Shown in pieces: positions 26,385 to 36,759 of a stretch of 38,441 bases of DNA. This DNA comes from Deltaproteobacteria bacterium (lineage in GTDB: Bacteria > Desulfobacterota > JAENJC01), in NCBI GenBank assembly GCA_030646755.1, contig JAUSKU010000059.1, forward strand, positions 1-38,441, given 5' to 3'. Position 1 is the stretch's first letter. Each line of letters begins with the position of its first letter. A program made the position numbers and the translations under genes. The notes under the pieces are model-generated. The model was given only the letters and a program-made list of their open reading frames with translations. It ran no database searches and was not told the origin of the DNA.

Positions 26385-26719
26385 AAACGAACCCAACCAA
26401 GCCCGCACCGCCTGAAGCCAAACCGCACAAAGCAGCATCAGACCACTATATCCTGCGGCTGTACGTTGCCGGAAAGTCGCCGAAATCCGTGCGCGCCATT
26501 GCCAACATCAAAAAAATCTGCGAGGAAAACCTGCAAGGGCGCTACGAGCTGGAGGTGATAGACCTGTACCAGCAGCCGCAACTGGCGCAAGGCGATCAGA
26601 TCATCGCCGTGCCGACGCTGATCAAGAAATTGCCGCTCCCATTACGCCGCATCATCGGCGATATGTCGAATACCGAACGCGTGCTGGTGGGGCTGGATTT
26701 GCGGAATGAAGCCAGCTAA
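26381..26719 (+). CDS. kaiB: KaiB-like protein
   Basis: A 112-residue thioredoxin-like protein. After a Pro/Lys-rich N-terminal 20 residues, [20 protein letters not shown] starts the KaiB fold, followed by [15 protein letters not shown] and [20 protein letters not shown], which are strongly conserved. It binds KaiC and in cyanobacteria drives clock reset; in other bacteria kaiBC pairs are tied to stress tolerance or timing. The true start is ATG 26381, overlapping the kaiC stop (ATGA) with a ribosome site AAAGGAG inside kaiC. The open frame continues upstream through kaiC DNA, but that is not coding. No kaiA is present. Confidence 0.95.
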   Translation: MKTNPTKPAPPEAKPHKAASDHYILRLYVAGKSPKSVRAIANIKKICEENLQGRYELEVIDLYQQPQLAQGDQIIAVPTLIKKLPLPLRRIIGDMSNTERVLVGLDLRNEAS

Positions 26720-26747
26720 TTTCCGAAATAGACACAGAGGTGTCCTG

Positions 26748-29354
26748 ATGCCAAACAAGCCCACAACACAAGAACAACTTGCCGCTGAAAATGCAGACCT
26801 GCGCGCGCGGTTAGGCGAAGCCGAAGAAACTTTGCGCGCTATTCGCAGTGGAGGAGTGGACGCACTCATCATCCCCGGCGTGGGCGGCGAGCAGGTCTTT
26901 ACGCTCAAGGGTGCCGATCAATCTTACCGGATACTGATCGAGGATATGAGCGAAGGCGCGCTGACCATGTCGGCGGAGGGCGTGATTTTGTACGCCAACC
27001 GGCGCTTTGCCGAGATGCTCAAGATGCCGCTGGAAAAGGTGATCGGCGCAACGATTCATCCCTGGATTGAGCCAGACAGTCAGCGGATTCTTCAATCCCT
27101 GCTGAGCAAAGGCGCAGGCGAAAAACGCCGCGAGCAACTTGACCTTACCGCCAGCGACGGAATGCGGGTGCCGGTCTACCTTTCGGTGAGCAACCTGCTC
27201 ATCGACGAGATGCCAGATTCTTACTGTCTGGTGGCAACCGACCTGACCGAGCAAAACCGCCGCGAAGAGGTAATCATCGCCTCCGAAAAATTGACGCGGG
27301 AGCTGCTGGCCGCCGCCAAACAATCATACCGGGAGCTGCTGAGTGTGATCGAGGATCAGAAGCAGGCGGAGGAGTCGCTGCGCAACAGCAAGAAGGAGTG
27401 GGAGGCGACATTTGACAGCATTTCTGATCCCCTTTTCATCCACGATAAAGAGATGAGGCTTGTGAAGATGAACAGGGCGTACCTATCAGCCTCCGGCGAG
27501 GCAAAGTTCAAGGATGTAATCGGCAAGCGATACTATGAGGTATTCCCGAAGCTGGACGGCCCTTTCAAGATGTGCCAGATGGCACGGGAAATGCAGGAGG
27601 AGGAGGAGGAGGAGGAGGAGGAGGAGGAGGAGGAGGAGCTTTATTATATAAACAAGGTCTATAAGGTCAGATTCTACCCCATAAAGGATGAAAATGGCAG
27701 CCTCCTCTATTCGATTCACATCCTTGAGGATACCACAGAGGCTAAGAAGGCGGAGGAGAGGATAAAAGAGGAGATGGAGGTAACCACACATCTTCTGATG
27801 ATCGCAGAGGCGACAGCTCATACAACAGATATAGATAAACTGATGGAGCAGGTAACACGCTGCACCTGCAAGATATTAAAGTGTGACATCAGTCTGTCTT
27901 ATCTATGGGACAAAGAGTCAGAGGTTTTTCAGTCCTCCCAGGCATACGGCCTTTCCCACGAGATGATCCCGGTGTTCAGGACAGAGCCGATAGATAAAAA
28001 TATGGAGTTTGTGAATAGGGCTGTGGTTATTTCCCCTCTCCGTGGGGAAATCCCCTGGCTTCCCGACATCAGCACCCTCGCTGCCATCCCCCTGATTGGC
28101 AAGACCGGACCTCTCGGCCTCGTTATTGGTATTTACAAGGTGCCAACAGAGATAACTGAGAGGGATAAAAAAATCATGGTGGGGATATCGCAGCAGGTCT
28201 CCGTTGCCCTCGAGCAGGCAAGGTTTTATAAAGAATCCGTTGATAAGACGCTGGAACTTTCCCATAAGATAGAAACGATAAAAGTGATGAGCCAGATAGA
28301 CAGGTCCATCCTCTCTACCCTGAAGGCGGATGAACTATTGGAGACCGTGACGAGACTCCTCTCCAAGGTGATACCATGCGAAAGGGCGACAGTCTCACTT
28401 GTTGACAGGGACCGGGATGGGGTAATATACAAGGCAGGCTTCGGGACTGCGGTGGTGCAAAAGGGCGCTTTTGTCTCCTTTGCTGATACGTCCGCAAGAA
28501 TGGTAGTTGAGACAGGCAGGACGGAGTGCGTGAACAACCTCGCGGAGATGGTGCCGCTTCTGCCTTTAGAGAAGAGGTTATTAGATGAGGGTTTTCTCTC
28601 CCACATAAGGGTACCTATAACGATAAAGGGGGATGTGGCAGGGATATTGACAGTTGGCGCAAAGAGGGTTGCAGCCTTCACAAAGGAAAATCTATCGACC
28701 CTTGAGTACCTCTGCTCCCAGATAGGCGTCGCCCTTGAGAATGCAAGGCTTATAGCAGACCTTGAAGAGCTTTTCCTCAGCGTGGTTAAGTCCCTTTCCT
28801 CTGCAATAGACGCCAAGTCCCCCTGGACAGCAGGGCATTCGGAGAGGGTCACGAAATATGCCCTTGATATAGCGAAGCAGATGGGCCTGCCTGAAAAGGA
28901 GCTTAAAGACCTTGAGCTTGCCGGTCTCCTGCACGACGCTGGGAAGATAGGGACGTACGAGTATATACTCGATAAGCCCGACAAGCTGACACCGGAAGAG
29001 CTTGTCATAATGAGACTGCATCCAGTGAAGGGGGCTGAGATACTTGCTCCCATTAAACAATTGAAAGATATTATCCCCGGTGTGAAATACCATCATGAGT
29101 TTTATGACGGGACAGGATACCCTGACGGGCTCAAGGGAGAGGCAATACCTTTCCATGCCCGTATACTTACCGTTGCAGATACTGTAGACGCAATGGGGGC
29201 AGACAGGCCTTACAGGAAGGGGAGGGCGATGGATGTGATTATCGCGGAGTTAAAGAGATGCTCGGGTATGCAGTTTGATCCGAAGGTGGTGGAGGCGTTT
29301 CTGAAGCTATTATATCCCCCATCCCTTGACGGGAGGGGGTTAGGGGGTGGGTGA
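26748..29354 (+). CDS. Chimeric PAS-PAS-GAF-GAF-HD-GYP protein
   Basis: An 868-residue cytoplasmic signalling protein predicted to degrade c-di-GMP. A short N-terminal coiled coil precedes PAS 1 at about 60-175 (EGALTMSAEGVILYANRRFA). PAS 2 spans about 222-340 and is interrupted by 14 Glu at 284-297. GAF domains lie at about 355-495 and 520-665. The HD-GYP domain from about 675 has LLHDAGKIG, HHEFYDGTGYPDGLKGE and ILTVADTVDAM. The first 220 codons are GC-rich like kaiBC; the remainder uses native codons, with the switch near 27360-27420. The last 12 residues come from repeat copy 4. ATG 26748 has GAGG seven bases upstream; 26706 would overlap kaiB. Confidence 0.88.
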   Translation: MPNKPTTQEQLAAENADLRARLGEAEETLRAIRSGGVDALIIPGVGGEQVFTLKGADQSYRILIEDMSEGALTMSAEGVILYANRRFAEMLKMPLEKVIGATIHPWIEPDSQRILQSLLSKGAGEKRREQLDLTASDGMRVPVYLSVSNLLIDEMPDSYCLVATDLTEQNRREEVIIASEKLTRELLAAAKQSYRELLSVIEDQKQAEESLRNSKKEWEATFDSISDPLFIHDKEMRLVKMNRAYLSASGEAKFKDVIGKRYYEVFPKLDGPFKMCQMAREMQEEEEEEEEEEEEEELYYINKVYKVRFYPIKDENGSLLYSIHILEDTTEAKKAEERIKEEMEVTTHLLMIAEATAHTTDIDKLMEQVTRCTCKILKCDISLSYLWDKESEVFQSSQAYGLSHEMIPVFRTEPIDKNMEFVNRAVVISPLRGEIPWLPDISTLAAIPLIGKTGPLGLVIGIYKVPTEITERDKKIMVGISQQVSVALEQARFYKESVDKTLELSHKIETIKVMSQIDRSILSTLKADELLETVTRLLSKVIPCERATVSLVDRDRDGVIYKAGFGTAVVQKGAFVSFADTSARMVVETGRTECVNNLAEMVPLLPLEKRLLDEGFLSHIRVPITIKGDVAGILTVGAKRVAAFTKENLSTLEYLCSQIGVALENARLIADLEELFLSVVKSLSSAIDAKSPWTAGHSERVTKYALDIAKQMGLPEKELKDLELAGLLHDAGKIGTYEYILDKPDKLTPEELVIMRLHPVKGAEILAPIKQLKDIIPGVKYHHEFYDGTGYPDGLKGEAIPFHARILTVADTVDAMGADRPYRKGRAMDVIIAELKRCSGMQFDPKVVEAFLKLLYPPSLDGRGLGGG
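27597..27638 (+). repeat. (GAG)14 trinucleotide tract coding poly-Glu
   Basis: Fourteen GAG codons in a row within PAS 2 of the HD-GYP protein. Length changes would keep the frame, so it could vary the length of a surface loop. It lies in the native-codon part of the gene, about 200 bases after the composition switch. Confidence 0.95.
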
Positions 29355-29429
29355 ATTGGACTGTAATCTTAAGGTGATATAATTTAGTTCCCCCTCCCCT
29401 CAATCCCCTCCCGCAAGGGGAGGGGAGGC
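29316..29429. repeat. GC-rich palindromic intergenic repeat, copy 4
   Basis: A B-type unit (CCATCCCTTGACGGGAGGGGG...) is followed after an AT-rich spacer by an A-type unit (CCCTCAATCCCCTCCCGC...). It begins inside the HD-GYP gene, encoding its last residues and stop. The rest of the gap to 29538 has no gene and no strong promoter. Confidence 0.85.
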
Positions 29430-29538
29430 CTCGAAGAGGTTCTCGCACCCGGAGGGTGTTACTGATCGAATGTCCCAACAAATTTGTCGTAACCCCAAGG
29501 TCTTGATAATGCTGTAATACTGTGCTACCGTCTACCCT

Positions 29539-32145
29539 ATGGAAGTCATTACCTGCCACCATAATTCCGACTTCGATGCCCTCGCATCCATGCTTGCCGC
29601 AAAAAAACTATACCCAGACGCAATTGCAGTATTCCCAGGCTCTCAGGAAAGGGTCCTCCGGGACTTTCTTACCCAAAACTCTTTTTTCCAGTTTGAGACA
29701 ACGGCAGCCAAGGATATAGACCTGGCGCAGGTTGAAAGGATCATCCTTGTTGATACCAGACAGCCCGGAAGGATCGGCAGGCTTGCTGAGGCCTTGGAAA
29801 GGCCTGGTGTTGATGTGCATATATACGATCACCATCCACCTATGGCTGGTGACATAACAGGCTCTATAGATGTTAACAGGAAAGTGGGGGCCACAACCAC
29901 AGTAATGGTGGGTCTACTCAAAGAAAAAGCGATTGATATAACCTCTGAAGAGGCCACAGTCATGATGATGGGGCTGTATGAGGAGACCGGATGTTTTACC
30001 TTTATATCAACTACTGAGGAAGACTTGCACGCTGCGGCACACCTCCTTTCAAAAGGGGCCGATCTCAATATCGTTACGGATTATATAGTCAAAGAGATGA
30101 CCTCTGATCAGATATCTCTTTTGAACGAGATGCTACAGTCTCTGGATATAATCAACATAGGTGGTGTTGATATCGGCATTACTCATGTGCTGGTGGAAGA
30201 ATATAAAGGGGATATAGCCATCCTTGCCCATAAATTAAGGGACATGGAGGGTATGGATGTCCTTTTTGTTCTTGCGGCTATGGAAGGGAGGCTCCATATA
30301 ATAGCCAGGAGCAGGATTGATGAGGTGGATGCAGGGGAGATTGTGGCGGAGTTTGGCGGAGGAGGGCATCATGAGGCAGCCTCCGCATCCATAAAGAAGA
30401 TCCCTATAGTTGAGGCAAAGGAGAGGTTGATAAATGTCCTGAGGGATAAGGTCAGAATAAAAAAGACCGCTGGGGATATAATGTCGTTTCCGGTCAAAAC
30501 CATTTCTTCTTCTCAGTCCATTGCAGAGGCAGGCGATCTTATGGCCAGGTATGACATGGATGCACTGCCTGTTGCTGACAATGGCTCGGTTATAGGGATT
30601 ATCTCCAAAGAGTCGGTCAGCAGGGCAAGGTATCATGGTCTTGCAGATTCAAAGGTTACAGATTACATGAATGCAGGCATAGAGACCCTTTCCCCTGATG
30701 CCCCTCTTTCAAGGGTGAGGCAGATCATTATTGAACACAACCAGCCGGCAGTTCCGGTTATAGATAACGGACGATTGTCCGGTATCATATCAGAGAACGA
30801 CATCTTAAAGCTCCTCCATTATGAAACGTTAAAAAGCTCGCTTGAACCTTACCCACATATTCGTAAGAAGAATATTGCAAAGATGATGGAGGAGAGGCTT
30901 CCTGCAAGGGTTTTGGAGATACTTAAAGAGGCCGGTATCGTGGCAGACACTCTTGGCTTTACCGTTTATACAGTTGGAGGCTTCGTAAGGGACATTATCT
31001 TGAAGTATGAAAATCTGGATATGGACCTGGTAATAGAAGGCGACGGGATTGTATTTGCTAATGCCTTTGCAGAAGGATATGGATGCAGGGTAAAGACCCA
31101 TGAGAAGTTTGGGACTGCGGTCCTTGTTTTTCCAGATGGATTAAAGGTTGATGTGGCCTCATCAAGACTTGAATATTATGAGAGGCCTGCGGTCCTTCCC
31201 ACTGTGGAGAGAGGCTCCATACAGCTGGATCTGTACAGGAGGGATTTTACCATAAATACCCTGGCAGTAAGGCTTAACCCTTCCGGTTTCGGTGAACTCC
31301 TGGATTATTATGGAGCACAGAGAGATATAAGGGAGAAGGTAATCCGGGTCCTGTACGACTACAGTTTTGTGAACGACCCGACCAGGGTATTCAGGGCCAT
31401 AAGGTTTGAGCAGAGATTTTCATTTAAGATGAGCAGGCACACCCATGCCCTCATAGCCAATGCCGTGAAACTCAACTTCTTTGAAAAGCTGAGCGGGAAG
31501 AGGTTATTTAACGAACTTGTCCTTATACTTAAGGAAGAGAGGCCCATAAAGGCCATAAACAGGATGGCGGAACTGGGCCTACTCAGGTTTATACATCCAA
31601 GGCTAAGGGTTGGCGAAAAGGAGAGAGAGGTCATAGGGAATATCATAGGGACCATTGCCTGGTACAGGCTACTCTTCCTGAAAGAGAGATGCGACCCGTC
31701 CCTTGTTTACATGATGGGTCTTCTGGACTCCCTTAAGTTGAAGGAGATTGATGAGTTCTGCATCCGGCTTGCAGTCCCCGGAAGGCTCAGGGAGAAGCTT
31801 GTCACTGCGAGAAAGACGGGCGTTGTTGCCTTGAGACGTCTCGCCAGGGGAGGCCTCAAAGACAGCGAACTTTATCACTTACTTAAGCCGTTACAGATGG
31901 AGGCCCTTCTTTACATTACTGCCAAAGGAGGGGAGACTGTAAAAAAGGAGGTTTCTCACTATATCACCCATTTAATGGAGATAAAGACTGCACTGACCGG
32001 AAATGACCTCGAAAAAGAGTTTGGTTTAAAGCCAGGCCCGAAGTTCAAGGAGATTTTATCAGGCCTTCTCGATGCCCGGCTGGAGGGTGTTGTAAGGACA
32101 ATGGACGAGGAGATGAAGTGGGTGAAGAGGCGGGTTAAAGGGTAG
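29539..32145 (+). CDS. DHH phosphoesterase / CBS / tRNA nucleotidyltransferase fusion
   Basis: An 868-residue fusion. Residues 1-300 are a DHH-DHHA1 phosphoesterase (HHNSDFDALAS at 7-17, YDHHPP at 96-101, FGGGGHHEAAS near 273). Two CBS domains follow at about 313-430 (DIMSFPVKTISSSQSI, DALPVADNGSVIGI). A class II poly(A) polymerase/CCA-adding head lies from about 470 (VYTVGGFVRDIIL, then LDMDLVIEGDG), with a helical tRNA-binding tail. This architecture is known from Nitrospirota, Desulfobacterota and similar groups, where such enzymes add A or CCA to tRNA ends. The DHH domain might supply nanoRNA or phosphodiesterase activity. The start lacks a clear ribosome site. Confidence 0.93.
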   Translation: MEVITCHHNSDFDALASMLAAKKLYPDAIAVFPGSQERVLRDFLTQNSFFQFETTAAKDIDLAQVERIILVDTRQPGRIGRLAEALERPGVDVHIYDHHPPMAGDITGSIDVNRKVGATTTVMVGLLKEKAIDITSEEATVMMMGLYEETGCFTFISTTEEDLHAAAHLLSKGADLNIVTDYIVKEMTSDQISLLNEMLQSLDIINIGGVDIGITHVLVEEYKGDIAILAHKLRDMEGMDVLFVLAAMEGRLHIIARSRIDEVDAGEIVAEFGGGGHHEAASASIKKIPIVEAKERLINVLRDKVRIKKTAGDIMSFPVKTISSSQSIAEAGDLMARYDMDALPVADNGSVIGIISKESVSRARYHGLADSKVTDYMNAGIETLSPDAPLSRVRQIIIEHNQPAVPVIDNGRLSGIISENDILKLLHYETLKSSLEPYPHIRKKNIAKMMEERLPARVLEILKEAGIVADTLGFTVYTVGGFVRDIILKYENLDMDLVIEGDGIVFANAFAEGYGCRVKTHEKFGTAVLVFPDGLKVDVASSRLEYYERPAVLPTVERGSIQLDLYRRDFTINTLAVRLNPSGFGELLDYYGAQRDIREKVIRVLYDYSFVNDPTRVFRAIRFEQRFSFKMSRHTHALIANAVKLNFFEKLSGKRLFNELVLILKEERPIKAINRMAELGLLRFIHPRLRVGEKEREVIGNIIGTIAWYRLLFLKERCDPSLVYMMGLLDSLKLKEIDEFCIRLAVPGRLREKLVTARKTGVVALRRLARGGLKDSELYHLLKPLQMEALLYITAKGGETVKKEVSHYITHLMEIKTALTGNDLEKEFGLKPGPKFKEILSGLLDARLEGVVRTMDEEMKWVKRRVKG

Positions 32146-32183
32146 GATGGTATTTATGATTGATTTTATTATTAAAGGAATTA

Positions 32184-32192
32184 TGCTATAAG
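32184..32192 (+). promoter_or_regulatory. Candidate extended -10 promoter of the 60-residue gene
   Basis: TGC-TATAAG is an extended -10 motif 43 bases upstream of the small gene's ATG. A TTGATT farther upstream is at a poor distance. It would give the small gene its own transcript. Confidence 0.35.
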
Positions 32193-32234
32193 GCATTGGA
32201 CGTGTAACTAAAATTACTTAAGGAGGATACAAAA

Positions 32235-32417
32235 ATGGCAATGACAGTGGAAATCAAGGGTGACAAGCTATGCATCGAGATAGACATTCAAAAGCCGACA
32301 CCGTCGGCGTCCGGCAAGACCCTGGTTGTAGCCAGCACAAGAGGGAATGTTTCCACTGAGGCGATAATTGATGGAAAGCCTGTGACTATAGGGCTGAACG
32401 CGTACATATATCCTTAA
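32235..32417 (+). CDS. Small conserved protein of unknown function
   Basis: A 60-residue protein with an AAGGAGG ribosome site about 10 bases upstream. The core, TPSASGKTLVVASTRGNVST, followed by GKPVTIGLNAYIYP, resembles a small family I recall from diverse bacteria and phages, with no assigned role. It is predicted to be mostly beta strand, with no signal peptide or membrane segment. It stands alone between the nucleotidyltransferase fusion and repeat copy 5. Confidence 0.75.
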   Translation: MAMTVEIKGDKLCIEIDIQKPTPSASGKTLVVASTRGNVSTEAIIDGKPVTIGLNAYIYP

Positions 32418-32433
32418 TAACTTAGGGTTACTA

Positions 32434-32577
32434 CAATGCTGTTCACTTAGGCGTATAACACGTTCCCCCTCCCCTCAATCCCCTCCCGCAAGGGGAGGGG
32501 AGATTTATTAGAGTTCCCTCCCCCTTGACGGGGGAGGGTTAGGGTGGGGGTGAACTAACGAATAACTCTTATCTGAA
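32434..32577. repeat. Composite palindromic repeat, copy 5 (direct repeat left)
   Basis: About 144 bases near-identical to copy 6 at 38259-38402. It begins CAATGCTGTTCACTTAGGCG, then an A-type unit, a 12-base spacer and a B-type unit (CCCTCCCCCTTGACGGGGG). The two copies differ by one T in the spacer and a few changes in the last 25 bases. It lies just before murQ. Confidence 0.92.
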
Positions 32578-32589
32578 TTGAGGCTTATT

Positions 32590-33486
32590 ATGCAAAAAGG
32601 GATACCTCTTACAGAAGGGATAAACCCGGCCTCCAACGATTTAGATATTAAATCTGTCGCCGAGATCATTGAGATTATGAACAATGAGGACAGGCGGGCC
32701 GTGGAGGGAGTCTCTCAGGCAAGAGAGCAGATAGAGAAGGTCATAGCGGCCGTTGTGGAGACATTTAACAACGGCGGACGGCTCTTCTATATCGGAGCAG
32801 GGACCAGCGGGAGGCTTGGGGTTCTGGATGCATCGGAGTGTCCTCCTACATTCAGTGTTGACCCTGAGATGGTCCAGGGTATAATTGCAGGTGGAGAGAT
32901 TGCACTGAGGAAGGCCGTTGAGGGGGCAGAGGATGACGAGGAGGCCGGGAGGCAGGCCATTCATGAAAACGGCGTAAGGCAGGGCGACATGGTTATCGGG
33001 ATATCGGCCTCAGGTCTTGCGGCCTTTGTGAGCGGGGCATTGGAAGAGGCCAGGATGATAGGGGGAAGGACCTGGCTTCTTACTTGTAATAAACGGGTTG
33101 ATCCATTCATTGAGCAGTTCATTGACGGCATCATTGCCATTGATACGGGAGCTGAGGTCCTTGCCGGCTCGACTCGGCTTAAGGCCGGCACAGCCACAAA
33201 GCTTGTTTTAAATATGATCACAACCATCTCCATGGTCAAGACAGGGAAGGTCTACGGGAACCTGATGGTGGACGTGAACCCGACAAACAGGAAGCTCAAG
33301 GACAGGGCCGTCAGGATAATATCGGAAGCAACAGGATGCGGTATGGATGAGGCAGGAGAGCTCCTTGAAAGGTCTATGAACAGGCCAAAGGTTGCTATAG
33401 TGATGAAGATGAAGGGAATGGAAAGAGAGACGGCTGAGAGGGTTTTGGCGGAGCATAAAGGTTTTTTAAGGGAGGCGATAAGATGA
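32590..33486 (+). CDS. murQ: N-acetylmuramic acid 6-phosphate etherase
   Basis: Cleaves the lactyl ether of MurNAc-6-P to give GlcNAc-6-P and D-lactate in cell-wall recycling. The 298-residue SIS-domain protein has LTEGINPASNDLD at the start, the sugar-phosphate loop GAGTSGRLGVLDASECPPTF near 65-84, and the family ending with EHKGFLREAI. ATG 32590 is used because GAGG lies six bases upstream; an in-frame TTG at 32578 is possible. It overlaps anmK by four bases, which makes a recycling operon. Confidence 0.97.
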   Translation: MQKGIPLTEGINPASNDLDIKSVAEIIEIMNNEDRRAVEGVSQAREQIEKVIAAVVETFNNGGRLFYIGAGTSGRLGVLDASECPPTFSVDPEMVQGIIAGGEIALRKAVEGAEDDEEAGRQAIHENGVRQGDMVIGISASGLAAFVSGALEEARMIGGRTWLLTCNKRVDPFIEQFIDGIIAIDTGAEVLAGSTRLKAGTATKLVLNMITTISMVKTGKVYGNLMVDVNPTNRKLKDRAVRIISEATGCGMDEAGELLERSMNRPKVAIVMKMKGMERETAERVLAEHKGFLREAIR

Positions 33487-34679
33487 AAAGGTTTTTAGAG
33501 GTATTCGATAAACCGGCCAGGACTATACTGGGGCTTATGTCAGGCACATCTCATGACGGGATAGATGCGGTGATTGCGAAAATAATAGGCTTCGGGGCAA
33601 GATCGAAGGTCACCATCATACATCACAACACCTATCCATATCCGGCAGGGCTTCAGGGAAGGATTGGAAAGGCATTTAATGGAGGGACTACCGCTGACAT
33701 ATGCAGGCTTAACTTCGACCTTGGAGAGGCCTTCGCAGATGTGGCACTCAAATGCATAAAAGAGGCAGGGCTTAAGCCTAAAGATATAGATATCATAGCC
33801 TCCCACGGCCAGACGGTCTACCATATCCCTCCGATAGAGGGGGCAAAAGCTTCGACCCTTCAGATAGGAGAGGCATCGGTAATTGCCGAGAGGACCGGTC
33901 TACTTACTATTTCCGATTTCAGGACCAGGGATATGGCAGCAGGGGGGCAAGGGGCTCCTCTTGTTGCTCTTGCCGACCATATCCTCTTTCAAGAAAAAGG
34001 AAAGGTCAGGGCCCTTCAGAACATAGGAGGGATAGCCAATGTGACGGTAGTCACGGAGAAGGTTGATGATGTCATTGCCTTTGATACTGGCCCCGGAAAC
34101 TCATTGATAGACGAGGCAGTCAGGATACTGACCGACGGGAGGGAGAGCTTCGACACGGATGGCAGGATGGCATCAGAGGGGAAGGTTGATGAAGTTTTGC
34201 TAAAGGAGCTTATGAACCATCCATACCTTTCAATAAACCCTCCCAAGTCAACGGGAAGGGAGTTGTTCGGAAAGGAGATGGCCCAGCTGCTTACAAGGCT
34301 CGTAACAGGAGAGGCCGGAAGGCGTAAAGGTAGGAAGCCGGAAGACCTCATCGCCACCCTCACAATGTTTACCGCCCGGTCTATCTACAACGCATACGAG
34401 AGGTTTATCTTTCCGCGGTACAGGGTTGACGAGGTTGTCCTTTCGGGGGGAGGGAGCAGGAACCCTGTGCTTGTTGGGCATCTGAAAGATCTTTTTGAAA
34501 AGGTGGGCAAAGCCCGCCCTACGATTCTCTTTATCGATGAATTAGGCATCCCCTCATCTGCCAAAGAGGCCCTTTCCTTTGCGATACTGGCAAACGAAAC
34601 CATATCAGGCAATCCCGGGAATCTGCCCAAAGTAACAGGAGCAAAAAAGGCGGTGATATTAGGAAAGATAAGCTTGTAA
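33483..34679 (+). CDS. anmK: Anhydro-N-acetylmuramic acid kinase
   Basis: Phosphorylates and hydrolyses 1,6-anhydro-MurNAc to MurNAc-6-P, the substrate of MurQ. The 398-residue ASKHA-fold protein shows LGLMSGTSHDGIDAVIAKI near 16-34, ASHGQTVYHIP near 106, QNIGGIANVTVV near 178, DTGPGNSLIDEAV near 200 and LSGGGSRNPVL near 322. Translational coupling with murQ through ATGA fits the pathway. It converges on typA. Confidence 0.97.
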   Translation: MKRFLEVFDKPARTILGLMSGTSHDGIDAVIAKIIGFGARSKVTIIHHNTYPYPAGLQGRIGKAFNGGTTADICRLNFDLGEAFADVALKCIKEAGLKPKDIDIIASHGQTVYHIPPIEGAKASTLQIGEASVIAERTGLLTISDFRTRDMAAGGQGAPLVALADHILFQEKGKVRALQNIGGIANVTVVTEKVDDVIAFDTGPGNSLIDEAVRILTDGRESFDTDGRMASEGKVDEVLLKELMNHPYLSINPPKSTGRELFGKEMAQLLTRLVTGEAGRRKGRKPEDLIATLTMFTARSIYNAYERFIFPRYRVDEVVLSGGGSRNPVLVGHLKDLFEKVGKARPTILFIDELGIPSSAKEALSFAILANETISGNPGNLPKVTGAKKAVILGKISL

Positions 34680-34695
34680 CGTTAAAGGCTTTAAG

Positions 34696-34737
34696 AAACA
34701 GGCCGCCTTACGTAAGATACGAAAAGACGGCCTGTTT
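34696..34737. terminator. Hairpin between anmK and typA
   Basis: AAACAGGCCG (34696-34705) pairs with CGGCCTGTTT (34728-34737). Short A and T runs flank the stem, so it could end transcription from both convergent genes. Confidence 0.65.
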
Positions 34738-34798
34738 ATGGCGAATGGTTATTTTATTGTCAAGAAAATAGTTATATTTGCTGTACTCAATTTGTGAA

Positions 34799-36625
<1,827 letters not shown>

Positions 36626-36642
36626 TCTTTTTTCTCCTTATT

Positions 36643-36673
36643 AAAATAAAAAAAGGCCGAATTTACGGCCTTT
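36643..36673 (-). terminator. Terminator-like hairpin in the typA leader
   Basis: Read with typA, AAAGGCCG and CGGCCTTT form an eight-base stem followed at once by a run of eight T and further T/A-rich sequence. It lies between the typA promoter and the typA ribosome site, so it could act as an attenuator. No minus-strand gene lies upstream for it to terminate. Confidence 0.7.
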
Positions 36674-36682
36674 ATGAAAATC

Positions 36683-36711
36683 AGTATACAGGAATCATGC
36701 CGGTGAGTCAA
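36683..36711 (-). promoter_or_regulatory. Strong sigma-70-type promoter of typA
   Basis: On the minus strand TTGACT (36706-36711) and TATACT (36683-36688) are separated by exactly 17 bases. Transcription would start near 36676, almost at the base of the leader hairpin, and give a leader of about 50 bases. Confidence 0.75.
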
Positions 36712-36759
36712 CAATTTCTGTGGAATTATGTGATGGCAGGTGTTATATTCCCATGTTAA

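Noticed and set aside
24636..26438. Minus-strand open frames opposite kaiC (up to 249 residues)
   Set aside because: They lack ribosome sites and recognisable domains, and are explained by high GC in the coding strand.
28226..29053. 275-residue minus-strand open frame opposite the HD-GYP gene
   Set aside because: Ser-rich, no domain, and fully antisense to well-conserved GAF and HD-GYP coding sequence.
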